Shown here one piece after another: positions 46,357-57,200 of a stretch of 64,000 nt of DNA (its first letter is position 1; every line of letters begins with the position of its first letter). A program made the position numbers and the translations under genes. The notes below the pieces were generated by a model that did no database searches, was not told where the DNA came from, and worked only from the letters and a program-made list of their open reading frames with translations. This DNA comes from Alkanindiges hydrocarboniclasticus (GTDB taxonomy: Bacteria > Pseudomonadota > Gammaproteobacteria > Pseudomonadales > Moraxellaceae). Where the stretch lies: assembly GCF_001982605.1 (NCBI RefSeq), contig NZ_MLCN01000018.1:1-64000 (forward strand). Direction: 5' to 3'.

Positions 46357-47790
46357 ATGAAAACCTTAACGACCAAAGTACCACATGCAAAAGCACTCAG
46401 CCTATCGGTGTGTGCCATCATGGCTGCCAGTTTATGTGGCACCAGCCATGCAGCAGCCAGTGATCAGGCTGAAATTGAAGCATTGCGGCAGGAAGTCAAT
46501 GCACTCAAGCACATTGTGCAGCAACTCAGTGCGCAGCAGCACACCCAGTTAGCCGCTAGCCAAACAGCACAGCCGCTGGCCAGCAGCACAGGTCCTGCTT
46601 CGGCACTGGAAGTAACGGCAGTATCGCCAGCCAGTGCCAGCCTTGCGCCCGCACAGACTGCCAAGGCTGGCCAGCCTATGCCTGCTGTTCCGGTGAGTCG
46701 CAATCCCGAGGGCTGGGCCGTGTTACCTGATGGCAAAACTGCTGCCAAGGTCTATGGCTTTATTCGTGCCGATATGCTGCATGACTTTAAGGGCCAGCCC
46801 ACTGGCAAATTCAGTAACCTGCATACCCAGCCACTGGACAGCAGCGACCCGGTTGAAAACAAGACAGCCTTTACGGCAGCAGTTACCCGTATTGGGGTTG
46901 ACTTTAAAACCCCAACCGCCATTGGTGATGTCGGCGGCAAAATTGAAGGCGATTTCTGGGGCAATGGCGGTACGGGTTCAGCCACCTTTCGCATTCGTCA
47001 TGCGTATCTGACCACCGGCAACTGGCTGTTTGGCCAGACCTGGTCACCATTTGCCGGGCAGGAATATGCTGCTGAAACCGTAGACTTTAATGGCGTAACC
47101 GGCACATCCATCCGGCGTGCCACCCAGATTCGCTATACCCATCCGCTAAACAACAACACTTCCTTAACCATTGCTGGCGAAGAAGACAGTAATTCGGATT
47201 CGCGTTTTCCGGCACTAACGGCCCGGCTGGAACACAAACTGCCGGACAGCAAAGGCGCTTTTGCCTTGCGGGGTATGCTGCATGAAAAACGCGGCGTGGC
47301 TACCAGCACGGTGAATGGCCAGACCCCCAATACAGGCAATACCGAACAGGAAAAAGCAGGCTATGGTGCGGCCATTGGTGCGTGGTATCAGCTTAATCCC
47401 GCCAATAAGCTTAGCGGCCAGTTTTTCCATGTAAAGGGTGATGGCAGCTTTAACTATGGCACAGGCAGTGGATTTTCAGTCAATGCAGCCACGGGGGATG
47501 TGTATTTTGACGAATACAACAGTGCCCAGCTGGGCTTGACTCATACCTTTAACCCCAAAATGCGTAGTACCGTGGCGTTAAGCTGGGTTGATTTTAAGGA
47601 TAGCAGTCAGTTTGCCATGGCCAACCCTGGCGCTAATCGCGAGTTGAAGCAGGCATCGGTGAACCTGTTTTACAAGCCGGTGGCCAGCATTGATCTGGGC
47701 AGTGAATACACCTACGGTAACCGTGAAGTGTTTAATGGCAATGAAGGCAAGCAATCGCACCTTAACCTGATGGCCCGTTATAACTTTTAG
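46357..47790 (+). CDS. dcaP: DcaP-type trimeric outer-membrane porin
   Basis: 477 residues. A signal peptide to about residue 33 is followed by a coiled-coil segment (DQAEIEALRQEVNALKHIVQQLS) and an Ala/Ser/Gln-rich linker. The barrel starts near residue 125 (AKVYGFIRADMLHDF) and shows GRIG-like strands (TRIGVDFKTPT, SLTIAGEEDSNS) to the C-terminal LNLMARYNF. This is the architecture of Acinetobacter DcaP, which takes up dicarboxylates. The N-terminal coiled-coil would hold the trimer. Substrate is not shown by the sequence. Confidence 0.88.
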   Translation: MKTLTTKVPHAKALSLSVCAIMAASLCGTSHAAASDQAEIEALRQEVNALKHIVQQLSAQQHTQLAASQTAQPLASSTGPASALEVTAVSPASASLAPAQTAKAGQPMPAVPVSRNPEGWAVLPDGKTAAKVYGFIRADMLHDFKGQPTGKFSNLHTQPLDSSDPVENKTAFTAAVTRIGVDFKTPTAIGDVGGKIEGDFWGNGGTGSATFRIRHAYLTTGNWLFGQTWSPFAGQEYAAETVDFNGVTGTSIRRATQIRYTHPLNNNTSLTIAGEEDSNSDSRFPALTARLEHKLPDSKGAFALRGMLHEKRGVATSTVNGQTPNTGNTEQEKAGYGAAIGAWYQLNPANKLSGQFFHVKGDGSFNYGTGSGFSVNAATGDVYFDEYNSAQLGLTHTFNPKMRSTVALSWVDFKDSSQFAMANPGANRELKQASVNLFYKPVASIDLGSEYTYGNREVFNGNEGKQSHLNLMARYNF

Positions 47791-47825
47791 GCTCAATACA
47801 AAAAACTATTTTAAAAGTTCTCCTT

Positions 47826-47854
47826 GGCCGTAACCTCGTGTTACGGTTTTTTTA
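47826..47854 (+). terminator. Intrinsic terminator after dcaP
   Basis: CCGTAAC / GTTACGG stem with loop CTCGT, then seven T residues. Almost the same terminator follows the two lipoprotein genes (49394). Confidence 0.9.
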
Positions 47855-47997
47855 TTAATAACATTCAGCAATATTCAATTGAATAGATATTTAAACATTT
47901 ACAAAAAATTATTTTAAGCACTCGTATTCATATTCTGTTCCTACTTATAATATGTGTAAATAAACATTATTTTATGTAATTAAAGGTAATTTATAAG

Positions 47998-48711
47998 ATG
48001 TTATTGTTAAATAAGGTCGTTTTAGGCACTTTAGCTTTTTCCCTATTGGCAGGTTGCGCGACAGCACCTAAAAAAATGGCTTTTAATAAAGAAATGGCTA
48101 GCCAGATTAAAACTGTTTCCATTGTTCAAGAGGAAAATCAGGCAAAATATCCAGTCCGAATTATGGCCCACGTTGGTGCGAATTTTGGCTTGATTGGGGC
48201 TGCAATTGCAGAAGCAGATATGGCTGCAAAAACCAGCAAACTTCATAACAAAATTGCACCCCATCAAATTAATATCCAGGAAAAAGTTACCCAGAGTCTA
48301 AAAACCAGACTGGAAAGCAATGGCTATGAAGTAAACCTGATTAAGCTGCCGGCAAAAACAGCCGATAAGCAGGCACTGGTGGTTGCCAGTAATTTAACTA
48401 CTGCCGACAGCATATTGGTTTTGAAAACGCAAAGCGGTTATGTTGCCGCAGGCAGCAACTCACCTTATTTGCCAGTGATTACGGTAAACGCCAATTTATA
48501 TGACCGCAAAACCCAGAAGTTAAACTATCAGGAAACTGTAAACTATGGTTTGCAGACTGCTGGGAATGATGCAATCCAGATTGATGCAAACCCACAATAT
48601 CAGTTTAAGAATATTGATGAGCTAATGAAGCAGCCTCAAAAGACCAGCGCAGCCTTAACAGATGGTATTGAACCTATTACTGAAAAACTTGCCAGTGATC
48701 TTAAACGATGA
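47998..48711 (+). CDS. Lipoprotein of unknown function
   Basis: 237 residues. The lipobox is LLAGC (Cys about residue 20). The mature protein has a GANFGLIGAAIAEADMAAKTSKLHN segment and a middle strand-rich part, then VTQSLKTRLESNGYEVNLI. The pattern of a two-helix start then TADSILVLKTQSGYVAAG resembles small lipoproteins of the GNA1162/outer-membrane-assembly type, but no family is certain. Overlaps the next lipoprotein gene by four bases (ATGA), so they are probably coexpressed. Confidence 0.7.
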   Translation: MLLLNKVVLGTLAFSLLAGCATAPKKMAFNKEMASQIKTVSIVQEENQAKYPVRIMAHVGANFGLIGAAIAEADMAAKTSKLHNKIAPHQINIQEKVTQSLKTRLESNGYEVNLIKLPAKTADKQALVVASNLTTADSILVLKTQSGYVAAGSNSPYLPVITVNANLYDRKTQKLNYQETVNYGLQTAGNDAIQIDANPQYQFKNIDELMKQPQKTSAALTDGIEPITEKLASDLKR

Positions 48712-49364
48712 AAGTCAGAGAAGTTATCGCAGTGGGTTTCATCTTACTGGCTGTTTTGTTCATCAGTGGCTGTGCCTCTACAGCACTTAAAAAGGGCGCT
48801 GCCGATTCAATTGCGCAAACACGGCATGATCTAAAACAGGCTCAAAAGGTTTATGCAAATTTTTCAGGCCTGCCTTTTGCGCTATTACCCAGCAAGAAAA
48901 CCAATATTGAATTTAATAATAGCCTGCCAGTGTATCGACTTGATCAGCACAATACCTATGTGAAAGGTTTTCAGCTACCAGCGTTTATTCAGCCTTACCG
49001 TATCATCATCAAGGGTTCAGGCCGTGGTTTTGCAGATGGTAATGTGGCCATGTTTGCGCCGGTAATTTATACGCTGGATGCACATTATCAGGTATTAAGG
49101 GTTTTCAAGGCTGATGATTTGGTGAGACGGGGAGCAACTACACTGGAAAGAACCGTATTTATCAATCCAAGTAATCGGGCAGAGCAGTATTTACTCATCT
49201 TTGGCGAGACTGGTGATTTATCATTTGAGTCAAGTACAGCATCAATCACCACCGCCATTGTTCCCGCAGGTCCAGTGATTGTTCCTTGGCATAGTGCCTC
49301 ACAGAAAACCAGCCGGATTTATTATGCTCCCACTGGCCGGGTTGAAATAGAAGCTATACCGTAA
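48708..49364 (+). CDS. Lipoprotein with MalM-like domain
   Basis: 218 residues. The lipobox is FISGC (Cys near 23). The body has VKGFQLPAFIQPYRIIIK, VAMFAPVIYTLDAHYQVLRVF, AEQYLLIFGETGDLS: a set of beta strands that resembles the C-terminal domain of the E. coli maltose-operon lipoprotein MalM. That likeness is from memory and only moderate. Linked to the preceding lipoprotein by a four-base overlap. No maltose genes are near, so a different role is likely. Confidence 0.65.
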   Translation: MKVREVIAVGFILLAVLFISGCASTALKKGAADSIAQTRHDLKQAQKVYANFSGLPFALLPSKKTNIEFNNSLPVYRLDQHNTYVKGFQLPAFIQPYRIIIKGSGRGFADGNVAMFAPVIYTLDAHYQVLRVFKADDLVRRGATTLERTVFINPSNRAEQYLLIFGETGDLSFESSTASITTAIVPAGPVIVPWHSASQKTSRIYYAPTGRVEIEAIP

Positions 49365-49868
49365 AAAGCCATAGGTTAAAAATAGTTAAAAAAGGCCGTA
49401 ATCTCGTGTTACGGTTTTTTTTATAAAAAAATCGCCTCAATAGTGAGGCGAAGGCGCAAAATTATAGCTATACGGAACAGTCATTCTAGTGCCATGAATA
49501 AAGCAAAATGCAGGCCAGTGTAGCTACATTTTTTATAAGTGGCTGTTTAAGCGTCTGAAAAAGCAGAATTGGCAGAAAATCTCATGCAAATTTTTACAAA
49601 TAGCACTGGTGGCTCCGGTGGTTTTGCACTACTTTAAAGCCAATAGCAACAACCTATCCAATGATTATTTAAAAGCTAAGCAGTCGTCCAAAATGCAATT
49701 TAAAAAAGCTGGACTACTACCAAAGCATGATTGTCATGCCATTCAACAGATTGCAATACTCGGGACCACTATTTTTAGAATCATCACGATTCAACTGTTC
49801 TGGATGATGTTCGGAAAGGTATTCCCGGTTAACGTGTAATCGAACGAGAATTTTGCAAGGAAGTTATC
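49365..49868 (+). other. Intergenic region before acs
   Basis: 504 bases. It contains the terminator at 49394-49424, an inverted repeat TCGCCTCA / TGAGGCGA (49430-49451) and presumably the acs promoter. A 76-codon frame (49609-49839) lacks coding character. No gene is supported. Confidence 0.5.
49394..49424 (+). terminator. Intrinsic terminator after the lipoprotein pair
   Basis: CCGTAA / TTACGG (49396-49401 and 49409-49414), loop TCTCGTG, followed by eight T residues. Confidence 0.9.
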
Positions 49869-51842
49869 ATGTCACAACAAGTTTACCCTGTTCCCGAAAG
49901 TTTTTTAAAAAATGCCCGGACAACGGCTGAGGACTATGCCGCCAAGTACCAGCAATCGGTAACAGACAATGCGCAGTTCTGGCGTGAACAGGCGCAATCC
50001 ATTGACTGGATCAAGCCATTTACCAAGGTGCGTGATGTGTCCTTTGACAAGGACAATTTCCATGTGGAGTGGTTTGGCGATGGGCAGCTCAACGTGTCTG
50101 CCAACTGTCTGGACCGGCATGTGGCCAACCATCCGGACAAGCCTGCCATTATCTGGGAAGGCGACCATCCGTATCGTCACAAGATTATTTCATTTCGCGA
50201 GCTGCATCAGGAAGTTTGCCGCTTTGCCAATGTGCTCAAAAAGCAGGGCGTTAAAAAAGGCGACCGTGTAACCTTGTATATGCCGATGATTCCTGAAGCG
50301 GCGATTGCCATGCTGGCCTGTACCCGTATTGGTGCAGTGCATTGCGTGGTATTTGGTGGATTTTCACCAGACTCACTGGCCAGCCGGATTGAAGACAGCC
50401 AGTCCAGCGTGGTGATTACCGCCAATGAAGGCCTGCGCGGTGGCAAGACCATTCCGCTCAAAACCAATGTGGATGCGGCGCTGCAAATGCCGGGCACGAC
50501 AGGCGTGACCAGCGTGATTACGGTCTATCACACCGAACATCCAACCCCGATGCAGCAAGGCCGCGATATCTGGTATCACGAAGCGATTGCCGAGGTGAAT
50601 GAAGATTGCCCGCCAGAGCCGATGGATGCCGAAGCGCCGTTGTTTATTCTGTATACCTCGGGTTCTACCGGCAAGCCAAAGGGTGTATTGCACACTACGG
50701 GCGGCTATCTGGTGTATGCCGCCACCACTTTCCGTGAAGTGTTTGATATTCGCCCCGATGATGTGTACTGGTGTACTGCTGATGTCGGATGGATTACCGG
50801 TCATAGCTACCTGCTGTATGGCCCGCTGGCTAATGGCACCACTACCGTGATGTTTGAAGGTGTGCCGCAGTATCCAACATGGGCGCGGATTGGCCAGATC
50901 ATCGATAAGCATGATGTGACAATTTTATACACAGCACCAACAGCCATTCGCTCCATGATGCGCGAAGGTGATCATTATGTGCGTGAAAGTGATCGCCACA
51001 GCTTGCGCCTGCTGGGTTCGGTGGGTGAACCGATTAACCCGGAAGCATGGTCATGGTATTACAACGTTGTTGGAGAAGGCCGCTGCCCGATTGTGGATAC
51101 CTGGTGGCAAACTGAAACCGGTGGTATCCTGATTTCGCCAATTCCTGGGGCCACACCGCTTAAACCAGGTTCTGCCACCCAGCCGTTTTATGGCGTGCAA
51201 CCAGCGATTGTCGATGGTGAAGGCAACATTCTGGATGGTGTGTGCGAAGGCAATCTGGTATTAATTGACTCGTGGCCCGGCCAGATGCGTACCGTATACG
51301 GCGACCATCAGCGCTTTATTGACACTTATTTTTCCACCTTTAACGGCATGTACTTTACTGGTGATGGTGCCAAGCGTGACAAAGACGGCTATTACTGGAT
51401 TACCGGTCGCGTCGATGATGTACTCAATGTCTCTGGTCACCGTCTGGGCACTGCTGAAGTGGAAAGTGCACTGGTGGCCCATGCTGCGGTAGCAGAAGCT
51501 GCGGTAGTAGGCATGCCGCATGAGATTAAGGGACAAGGTATTTGTGCCTATGTGACCTTGCAGGCTGATGTGACGCCAACCGAAGAACTGCGCAAGGAAC
51601 TGCGTGACTGGGTGCGCCGTGAAATCGGGCCGATTGCCACACCGGATGCGATTCATTGGGCGCCTGCATTACCCAAAACCCGTTCTGGCAAAATCATGCG
51701 CCGTATTTTACGCAAGATTGCCGCCAATGAACTGGATACGCTGGGCGATACCTCAACGCTGGCTGATCCGAGCGTAGTAGATAACCTGATTGAAACGGTC
51801 TACCCAGACCATGTTACTAAAGGTGCTGCCAAAACTGCATGA
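49869..51842 (+). CDS. acs: Acetyl-CoA synthetase
   Basis: 657 residues. It activates acetate to acetyl-CoA with ATP via acetyl-AMP. Motifs are [16 protein letters not shown] type ([17 protein letters not shown], about 260-275), the [14 protein letters not shown] region, and a C-terminal [17 protein letters not shown] whose Lys is the acetylation site in the family. The ATG follows GCAAGGAAG. It overlaps the next regulator gene by four bases (ATGA), which suggests direct coupling. Confidence 0.97.
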   Translation: MSQQVYPVPESFLKNARTTAEDYAAKYQQSVTDNAQFWREQAQSIDWIKPFTKVRDVSFDKDNFHVEWFGDGQLNVSANCLDRHVANHPDKPAIIWEGDHPYRHKIISFRELHQEVCRFANVLKKQGVKKGDRVTLYMPMIPEAAIAMLACTRIGAVHCVVFGGFSPDSLASRIEDSQSSVVITANEGLRGGKTIPLKTNVDAALQMPGTTGVTSVITVYHTEHPTPMQQGRDIWYHEAIAEVNEDCPPEPMDAEAPLFILYTSGSTGKPKGVLHTTGGYLVYAATTFREVFDIRPDDVYWCTADVGWITGHSYLLYGPLANGTTTVMFEGVPQYPTWARIGQIIDKHDVTILYTAPTAIRSMMREGDHYVRESDRHSLRLLGSVGEPINPEAWSWYYNVVGEGRCPIVDTWWQTETGGILISPIPGATPLKPGSATQPFYGVQPAIVDGEGNILDGVCEGNLVLIDSWPGQMRTVYGDHQRFIDTYFSTFNGMYFTGDGAKRDKDGYYWITGRVDDVLNVSGHRLGTAEVESALVAHAAVAEAAVVGMPHEIKGQGICAYVTLQADVTPTEELRKELRDWVRREIGPIATPDAIHWAPALPKTRSGKIMRRILRKIAANELDTLGDTSTLADPSVVDNLIETVYPDHVTKGAAKTA

Positions 51843-52486
51843 ATATCCTGATTGTTGATGATCATCCCCTGTTTCGCCATGCGCTGATTCATGCGGTGCG
51901 CTATAGCCTGCCGCAGGCGCAGATTAATGAAACTGCCTCAGTCACCGAGTTTTATACCCGGCTTGAGCAAGGGCCGGAACCCGATCTGGTGCTGCTGGAC
52001 TTGCATTTGCCCGGTGCGTCAGGCTTTTCCGCACTGGTGCATGTGCGGGCGCAATATCCGGCCATTCCGATTGTGGTGGTGTCAGCGCATGAGGAAGTAG
52101 CCGTCATCCAGCGGGCACTGGCGCATGGTGCCGTGGCCTATATTCCCAAGTCAGCACCGCCGCAGCATATTGGTGAAGCGCTGCATGCCGTACTGGCAGG
52201 CGATACGTGGGCACCGCCCAATTTGCCCATGAGCAGCAATGACCCGCGCGCCCGTGATGAGGCCGATTTTGCCGAGCGCATTAAAACCCTGACGCCACAA
52301 CAGTTTCGCGTGTTAATGATGGTGGCAGAAGGCTTACTGAACAAGCAGATTGCTTATATGCTGGATGTGTCAGAAGCTACGATTAAGGCACATGTCACGG
52401 CAATCTTCCGCAAACTGGGCGTGCAAAACCGCACACAGGCGGTACTGGCGATTAGTACACTGAATGTGGATGAGCCGAAATTGTAG
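51839..52486 (+). CDS. crbR: NarL-family response regulator, CrbR/AgmR-like
   Basis: 215 residues. The receiver domain has the acidic pair VDDH (7-8 region), phosphorylatable Asp54 in [10 protein letters not shown], and Lys in IPKSAPPQ. A LuxR/GerE HTH follows ([46 protein letters not shown]). Linked to acs by a four-base overlap and to the CrbS-like kinase gene downstream. In Vibrio and Pseudomonas the CrbS/CrbR (MxtR/ErdR) pair turns on acs and acetate transport; the name here is inferred from that context. Confidence 0.85.
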   Translation: MNILIVDDHPLFRHALIHAVRYSLPQAQINETASVTEFYTRLEQGPEPDLVLLDLHLPGASGFSALVHVRAQYPAIPIVVVSAHEEVAVIQRALAHGAVAYIPKSAPPQHIGEALHAVLAGDTWAPPNLPMSSNDPRARDEADFAERIKTLTPQQFRVLMMVAEGLLNKQIAYMLDVSEATIKAHVTAIFRKLGVQNRTQAVLAISTLNVDEPKL

Positions 52487-52516
52487 TAGCAGCTTTGGTC
52501 TAGTAGTTTCAAGATA

Positions 52517-52552
52517 AAGCCATCCGGTCAGTAATCATAGGATGGCTTTTTC
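52517..52552 (+). terminator. Intrinsic terminator after crbR
   Basis: AAGCCATCC (52517-52525) and GGATGGCTT (52540-52548), followed by a T run. Confidence 0.85.
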
Positions 52553-52748
52553 AATGAGAATGCAAGTCCCTAATTTTCTCTGGATTATGTATTTAGCATA
52601 GCGGGTCAATTGAATCATCATGCCTAAGTTTTATGGCAGAAAAGCCATTTGGGACATTAGGTCGGGTAGCGCCAAAGCCGTTACTGATATTGAAAATTTT
52701 TAGGCATGCTTTAGGTATGGTTACTATTAAAATTTGAGTGAGTAGCTT

Positions 52749-53012
52749 ATGAAGTTTCATGATGTTGTTGTGTGTAGGCATCAACGTTTTTCAATAGGCA
52801 TTGAAGAGGATTCTGGACGTTATTACTTATCTATTCCAGTAAGCAATGGTCTTGTAGACTATGAAGAGTATTATGAGCTGGATCATAAAAGTTTTGAACG
52901 ATATCAGTTTAGTACAATTGAAGCATTAAATTTTGTTCAACGTTGTCGTAATCGGCAGGCTGATGATCTTTTAATTATAAAACCGGGTACCAATCGTGGC
53001 GTTGCGACATAA
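52749..53012 (+). CDS. Small conserved-looking protein, unknown function
   Basis: 87 residues starting MKFHDVVVCRHQRFSIGIEEDSG. It shows a compact alternation of strands and an acidic loop (VDYEEYYELDHKSF), and ends with a QRCRNRQADDLLIIKPGTNRG region. No signal or membrane segment. It lies alone between the regulator and the minus-strand unknown gene. A weak GAGTGAG ribosome site precedes the ATG. Family not recognised. Confidence 0.6.
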   Translation: MKFHDVVVCRHQRFSIGIEEDSGRYYLSIPVSNGLVDYEEYYELDHKSFERYQFSTIEALNFVQRCRNRQADDLLIIKPGTNRGVAT

Positions 53013-53138
53013 ATAACATGGATAAAGGTCAGCAGGCACAACAGGCTAGCTGTTCATTCTTGAGGACATTCATTGCAGCAAGCCCACGCTGGACATTTAA
53101 CCCAGCATAGGCTGAAATTTTAAAATCCACTAAAACCA

Positions 53139-53930
53139 TTAATGATAAAAATGCACGACCCGTTGCCGGCTTTGCGGCATATCGGTAAAGAGCGGATTAA
53201 GTGAATCCATTAGGTCATCCACCTGACTTTGGCTAATCAGGCCTTTTTGTACAAAATGCTCGCGTACCTGTTCGTCATTCAGGCATAAAAATGCCGGGTC
53301 ATAAAGCCCCAGTTTGACAAACAGCTCGGCTGTGGCCAGATTGCTAAAACGATCCAGCAACACATGGTCTTCATAAAATAGGAACAGGTGCTCATGTTCG
53401 GCCAGTGGATCAATGGCAAACTGTTCTGCCAGTGTATAAGGGTCGGTTTGCAGCCATAGCAGGTCGGCCAGTTCATTAAAATAGCCCATATCCACACTAT
53501 CTTCGCCAGTTTTTACCTTGCCCAGCCATGCCTTAAACACCAGCACCGCACCACCACGCATCATCATGCTCCAGATCAGGTGACGCACCTGTTCATCCAT
53601 GCGTTTTGAAGCTTCGGCCAGATGTTCAATCAGTCTGGGTTCCAGCGCACGCAGTTTGTCAAACAGGCCAAGACCCTGCGGTTTTTTTTCATGTTCGGCA
53701 AAAATATCAATATTCAAACGTTTTAGGGTAGTGAGTGCCAAGGGTACAGTCACCTGATAAATGGTTTGCAAGGCCAGTGCCTGAGCTGGCAAAAGCTGGT
53801 TTTGACTAAACAGGTATTGCCAGTTAATGCTGGGCAAAAAGTGGTTGGCACTGTATTGCTGGTAAAACTGCTGGGTGGAGTTTGTATCGGATTTGCTGGA
53901 ATTCACAATAGTCATGACAAAATCATCCAT
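53139..53930 (-). CDS. Conserved-type cytoplasmic protein, unknown function
   Basis: 263 residues, helix-rich, with many Leu/Ala/Glu. No signal or membrane segment. Segments such as LFDKLRALEPRLIEHLAEASKRMDEQVRHLIWSMMMRGGAVLVFK and EHEHLFLFYEDHVLLDRFS can be seen, but no family is recognised. A second ATG at 53915 (MTIVNSS) is an alternative start. It lies inside the acetate locus, between crbR and crbS, but nothing links it to that function beyond position. Confidence 0.65.
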   Translation of the reverse strand: MDDFVMTIVNSSKSDTNSTQQFYQQYSANHFLPSINWQYLFSQNQLLPAQALALQTIYQVTVPLALTTLKRLNIDIFAEHEKKPQGLGLFDKLRALEPRLIEHLAEASKRMDEQVRHLIWSMMMRGGAVLVFKAWLGKVKTGEDSVDMGYFNELADLLWLQTDPYTLAEQFAIDPLAEHEHLFLFYEDHVLLDRFSNLATAELFVKLGLYDPAFLCLNDEQVREHFVQKGLISQSQVDDLMDSLNPLFTDMPQSRQRVVHFYH

Positions 53931-54240
53931 GGTTAAAACAGTATGCTTAAATCAGGTGCTTGGAAATTCACACCAACACGGGCACTACATGAGCTGTGGC
54001 ATTGCGGCGGTTAGCAGGCGATGGGTTCTTCGGTAGAAAACTCATCCGCCATCAAGCCGCTGTATCGATCATTATTGCCACGGCAAAATAATGCGTGAAT
54101 GCTCCTGATCTTATATTTGAGTGCACATCTGTTCTGTAGTGGACTTAAGTCTAGCCCTAGCTCTAGCATAGATTAACTGTTTAAAAAACATTCAATTACT
54201 AGACAAGTGTATTTTTAACACTGTTGTGAAATTGTATCGC
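53931..54240. other. Intergenic region after crbS
   Basis: 310 bases between the 5' end of the 263-residue unknown gene and the 3' end of crbS, both on the minus strand. A ten-base palindrome, GACTTAAGTC, lies near 54143. No gene, tRNA or clear terminator is seen. Confidence 0.45.
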
Positions 54241-57200
54241 TTAGCCTTGGGCGCCAACCCCAGCCAGAAAGGCACGCAAAGCTGCGGGCTTGAGCGGTTT
54301 TTTTAGCAAGACAATGCCGTGCTCCTTCACAATCTGCGGCAGGTCGGGATTGCTATCCGCCGTAATCAATGCGGCTGGACTATTGCTGCTGTTGTATTGC
54401 AGCAAAAATTCAAGCCCTTCAATCTCGGCATCCAGATGCTGGTCAACCAGTAGCACCTGAATAGATTCGGTCGCCAATATCTGGCATGCCTGTTCAGGAG
54501 TTTGCGCCAGAAATAACTGACAACCCCATTTATCCAGCAAGAGCTGCATGCCTTGCAAAATGGTGGCATCGTTGTCCAGACACAATACCTTCAGGCTGGT
54601 GAGTGCATTTTGAACCGGGGCACTGCTGCTGATCGTGTGCTGGCGGGGCGGTACGGTAGGCAGTTCCAGCATAAAGCAGGACCCATGGCCCACCTGAGAG
54701 TGAAAGCGAATTGGATGTCCCAGCCGTTTGGCCATACGCTCCACAATGGCCAAGCCCAGGCCAATGCCTTGTTCGCCCCATGGCGAGGTATGGCCTGCGC
54801 GCTGGAACTCGGCAAAAAGCTGTGCCTGTTGTTCCGCTGCAATGCCGGGGCCGGTATCCCACACGCCCACCCGCAAGCACTCAGGCTGGCTGCCACTACC
54901 CATTACTCCAACAATTACGCGGCCTTGGGCAGTATAACGTAGCGCATTGCTGACAAAATTCTGCAACATGCGTCGTAGCCATTGCGGGTCGGTTTTAACC
55001 CACAGGCGGGTCGGGTGCACCCGCAGTTGCAGGCCGCGCTGTTCGGCAATGGGGCTAAACTGTACCTGTAAGTCGTGCAGCAAATCGCTTAGGGCAAATT
55101 CGGTAAGGTTGGGCTTCATGCCATTACCATCCAGCCGGGCAATGTCCAGCAGTGCGGTCATGATACTTTCGGCCCCATGCAGGGCACGATCCAGCTGTTG
55201 CAGGGTTTCCTGATCCTGCGGTGATAAGTCAGCATGTTCAAGGGCCGCCGCAAACAGGCGGGCAGCGTGCATGGGCTGTAACAGGTCGTGGCTGGCGGCA
55301 GCAATAAACCGGGTCTTTGAGGTGTTGGCAAGGTCAGCCTGCTGGCGGGCATATTGCTGTTCTCGCAGGGCACGCTCAAGCTGCTGGGTGCGATCCTGTA
55401 CCCGCGCTTCCAGCAGGGCTTCGGTATGGCGGAACACGGTAATGTCGGCATAAGTAGTGACAAAACCGCCCCCGGTAATCGGATGACCGCGCATTTCAAT
55501 AATCCGGCCATCGGCACGCTGGCGCTCAAATTCATGCGGGTTACCGGCACGCATCCACATGATTCGCTTGGCAATATGTTCTTCAACATCACCATGCCCG
55601 CACTCACCACGCTCGGCGTTATAGCGAATCAGGTTGGCCACCGGGCAGCCGACATATACAAAATTTTCAGGGTAATCAAACAGTTCCAGATAGCGTTTAT
55701 TCCACGCCACCAGTCGCATGTCGGCATCCACCACACTCACGGCCTGGGTCATGTAATCCATCATGATCATCAGCAGGCTCTGGTTAAAGCGCTGCCATTG
55801 CGAAGCCTGATCCAGAATATTCACTACCTGACCCACCGCCAGCCCGTTGTTGACCAGCACAGTAGTCAGCAGGGTACGCGCAGACGCTGCACCCACTGCA
55901 CTGGCCAGATATTGCTCGGTAAACCGCCACCAGCGGTGGTCAGCCAGCATTTTTTTATCAAATGGCAAGTGATGATCGGCAGCAAACTGCATAAATGCCG
56001 CTTCGGTGCGTTGTGGCCCGTTAATGCGTGACGACAGCGCAATCAGGTCATCAATATTCAGGCGGGTTTGCTGTTCAAGTTGCTCCAGTGATGCTGTAGT
56101 GGTACTGCTGGAACTGGACGACTGCTCATCTTCATACACGTCGTGCTTAAAAAAACTTTCGGTCTGAATTTGCTCGGCAATGCTTAAGCGTTTGTATTTG
56201 GGCACTAAAAAATACAGTAACAGGTTAACCCCTAACGACCACAGTACGCCATGGGTGAGCGGATCAAGCGAGGAAAATCCCAGCAGGCTTTCCGGCTTAA
56301 GCCACTGCTGCTGCCATGGGCCCTGATACAGCAGGGACAAGGCCCATTCTTGATGTGAAGTAGGCAAATTGCGCAAAATGGCTGGCCAGAACAGGGTATA
56401 GCTCCACAAGGCAAATCCGGCAATCAGCCCAATGATCACCCCATGACAGCTCCCGCCACGCCAGTACAGCCCGCCAATTAAAGCTGGTGCAAACTGAATC
56501 ACTGCGCTAAACGCCAGCAGCCCAAAAGCTGATAGCTGGTTGGTGTCCGACAGCATGCTATACATCACAAAGCCCAGCAGCATCACGATGGCAATGCAAA
56601 TACGGCGGATAATCAAAATCCAGTATGACAAACGCTGGTCATTTTTACTGAGGATATTCAGGCGCCACAAGGCAGGCAAAATCAGGTCATTGCTGAGCAT
56701 AATCGATAAGGCCAGTGTGGCCACCAGCAGCATGCCGGTTGCCGCAGAAAACCCGCCAATAAAGGCCAGCAAGGCCAGCCAGGTTTGCTCGTGCATCACG
56801 GGTAACATGAGGACTGCCACATCAGGAATTGGCAGCGTAGTAGTGGGCATATGCAAGGCCCAGCTGGCAATGGGAATAATGGCCAGCACCATCAGCAGCA
56901 AATACACGGAGAACCAGAACCGTGCCCCATTCAAAAAGCGCTTGTCTTTCAGCTCGACCACGGCCACATGAAACTGGCGTGGCAGGCAGATAATGGCTGT
57001 AGCGGCCAGCAAGGTCTGGGTCCAGAAAGAGTTGGGCAGGCCTTCGCGCTGGATTCGCTGAAAAGTAACCTGAATGTCGTGCCCAATCAGGCCAATCGGA
57101 TGCTGGCTAAACAGCAGCACAAACAGCGCCACAATAATCAGCGCCAGCAGCTTAACCGCTGACTCAAAGGCAACAGCCACCATCAGGCCGCCCTGCTGTT

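Noticed and set aside
49546-49584. Sigma-54 promoter before acs (TTGGCAG and TGCAA)
   Set aside because: The spacing between GG and GC is 13 bases rather than the required about 10.
49609-49839. 76-codon frame before acs
   Set aside because: No ribosome binding site, odd composition, and it lies in the probable acs promoter region.
52593-52784. Minus-strand frame with NISNGFGATRPNVPNGF
   Set aside because: No start site of quality and no homology known; it overlaps the upstream region of the 87-residue gene.
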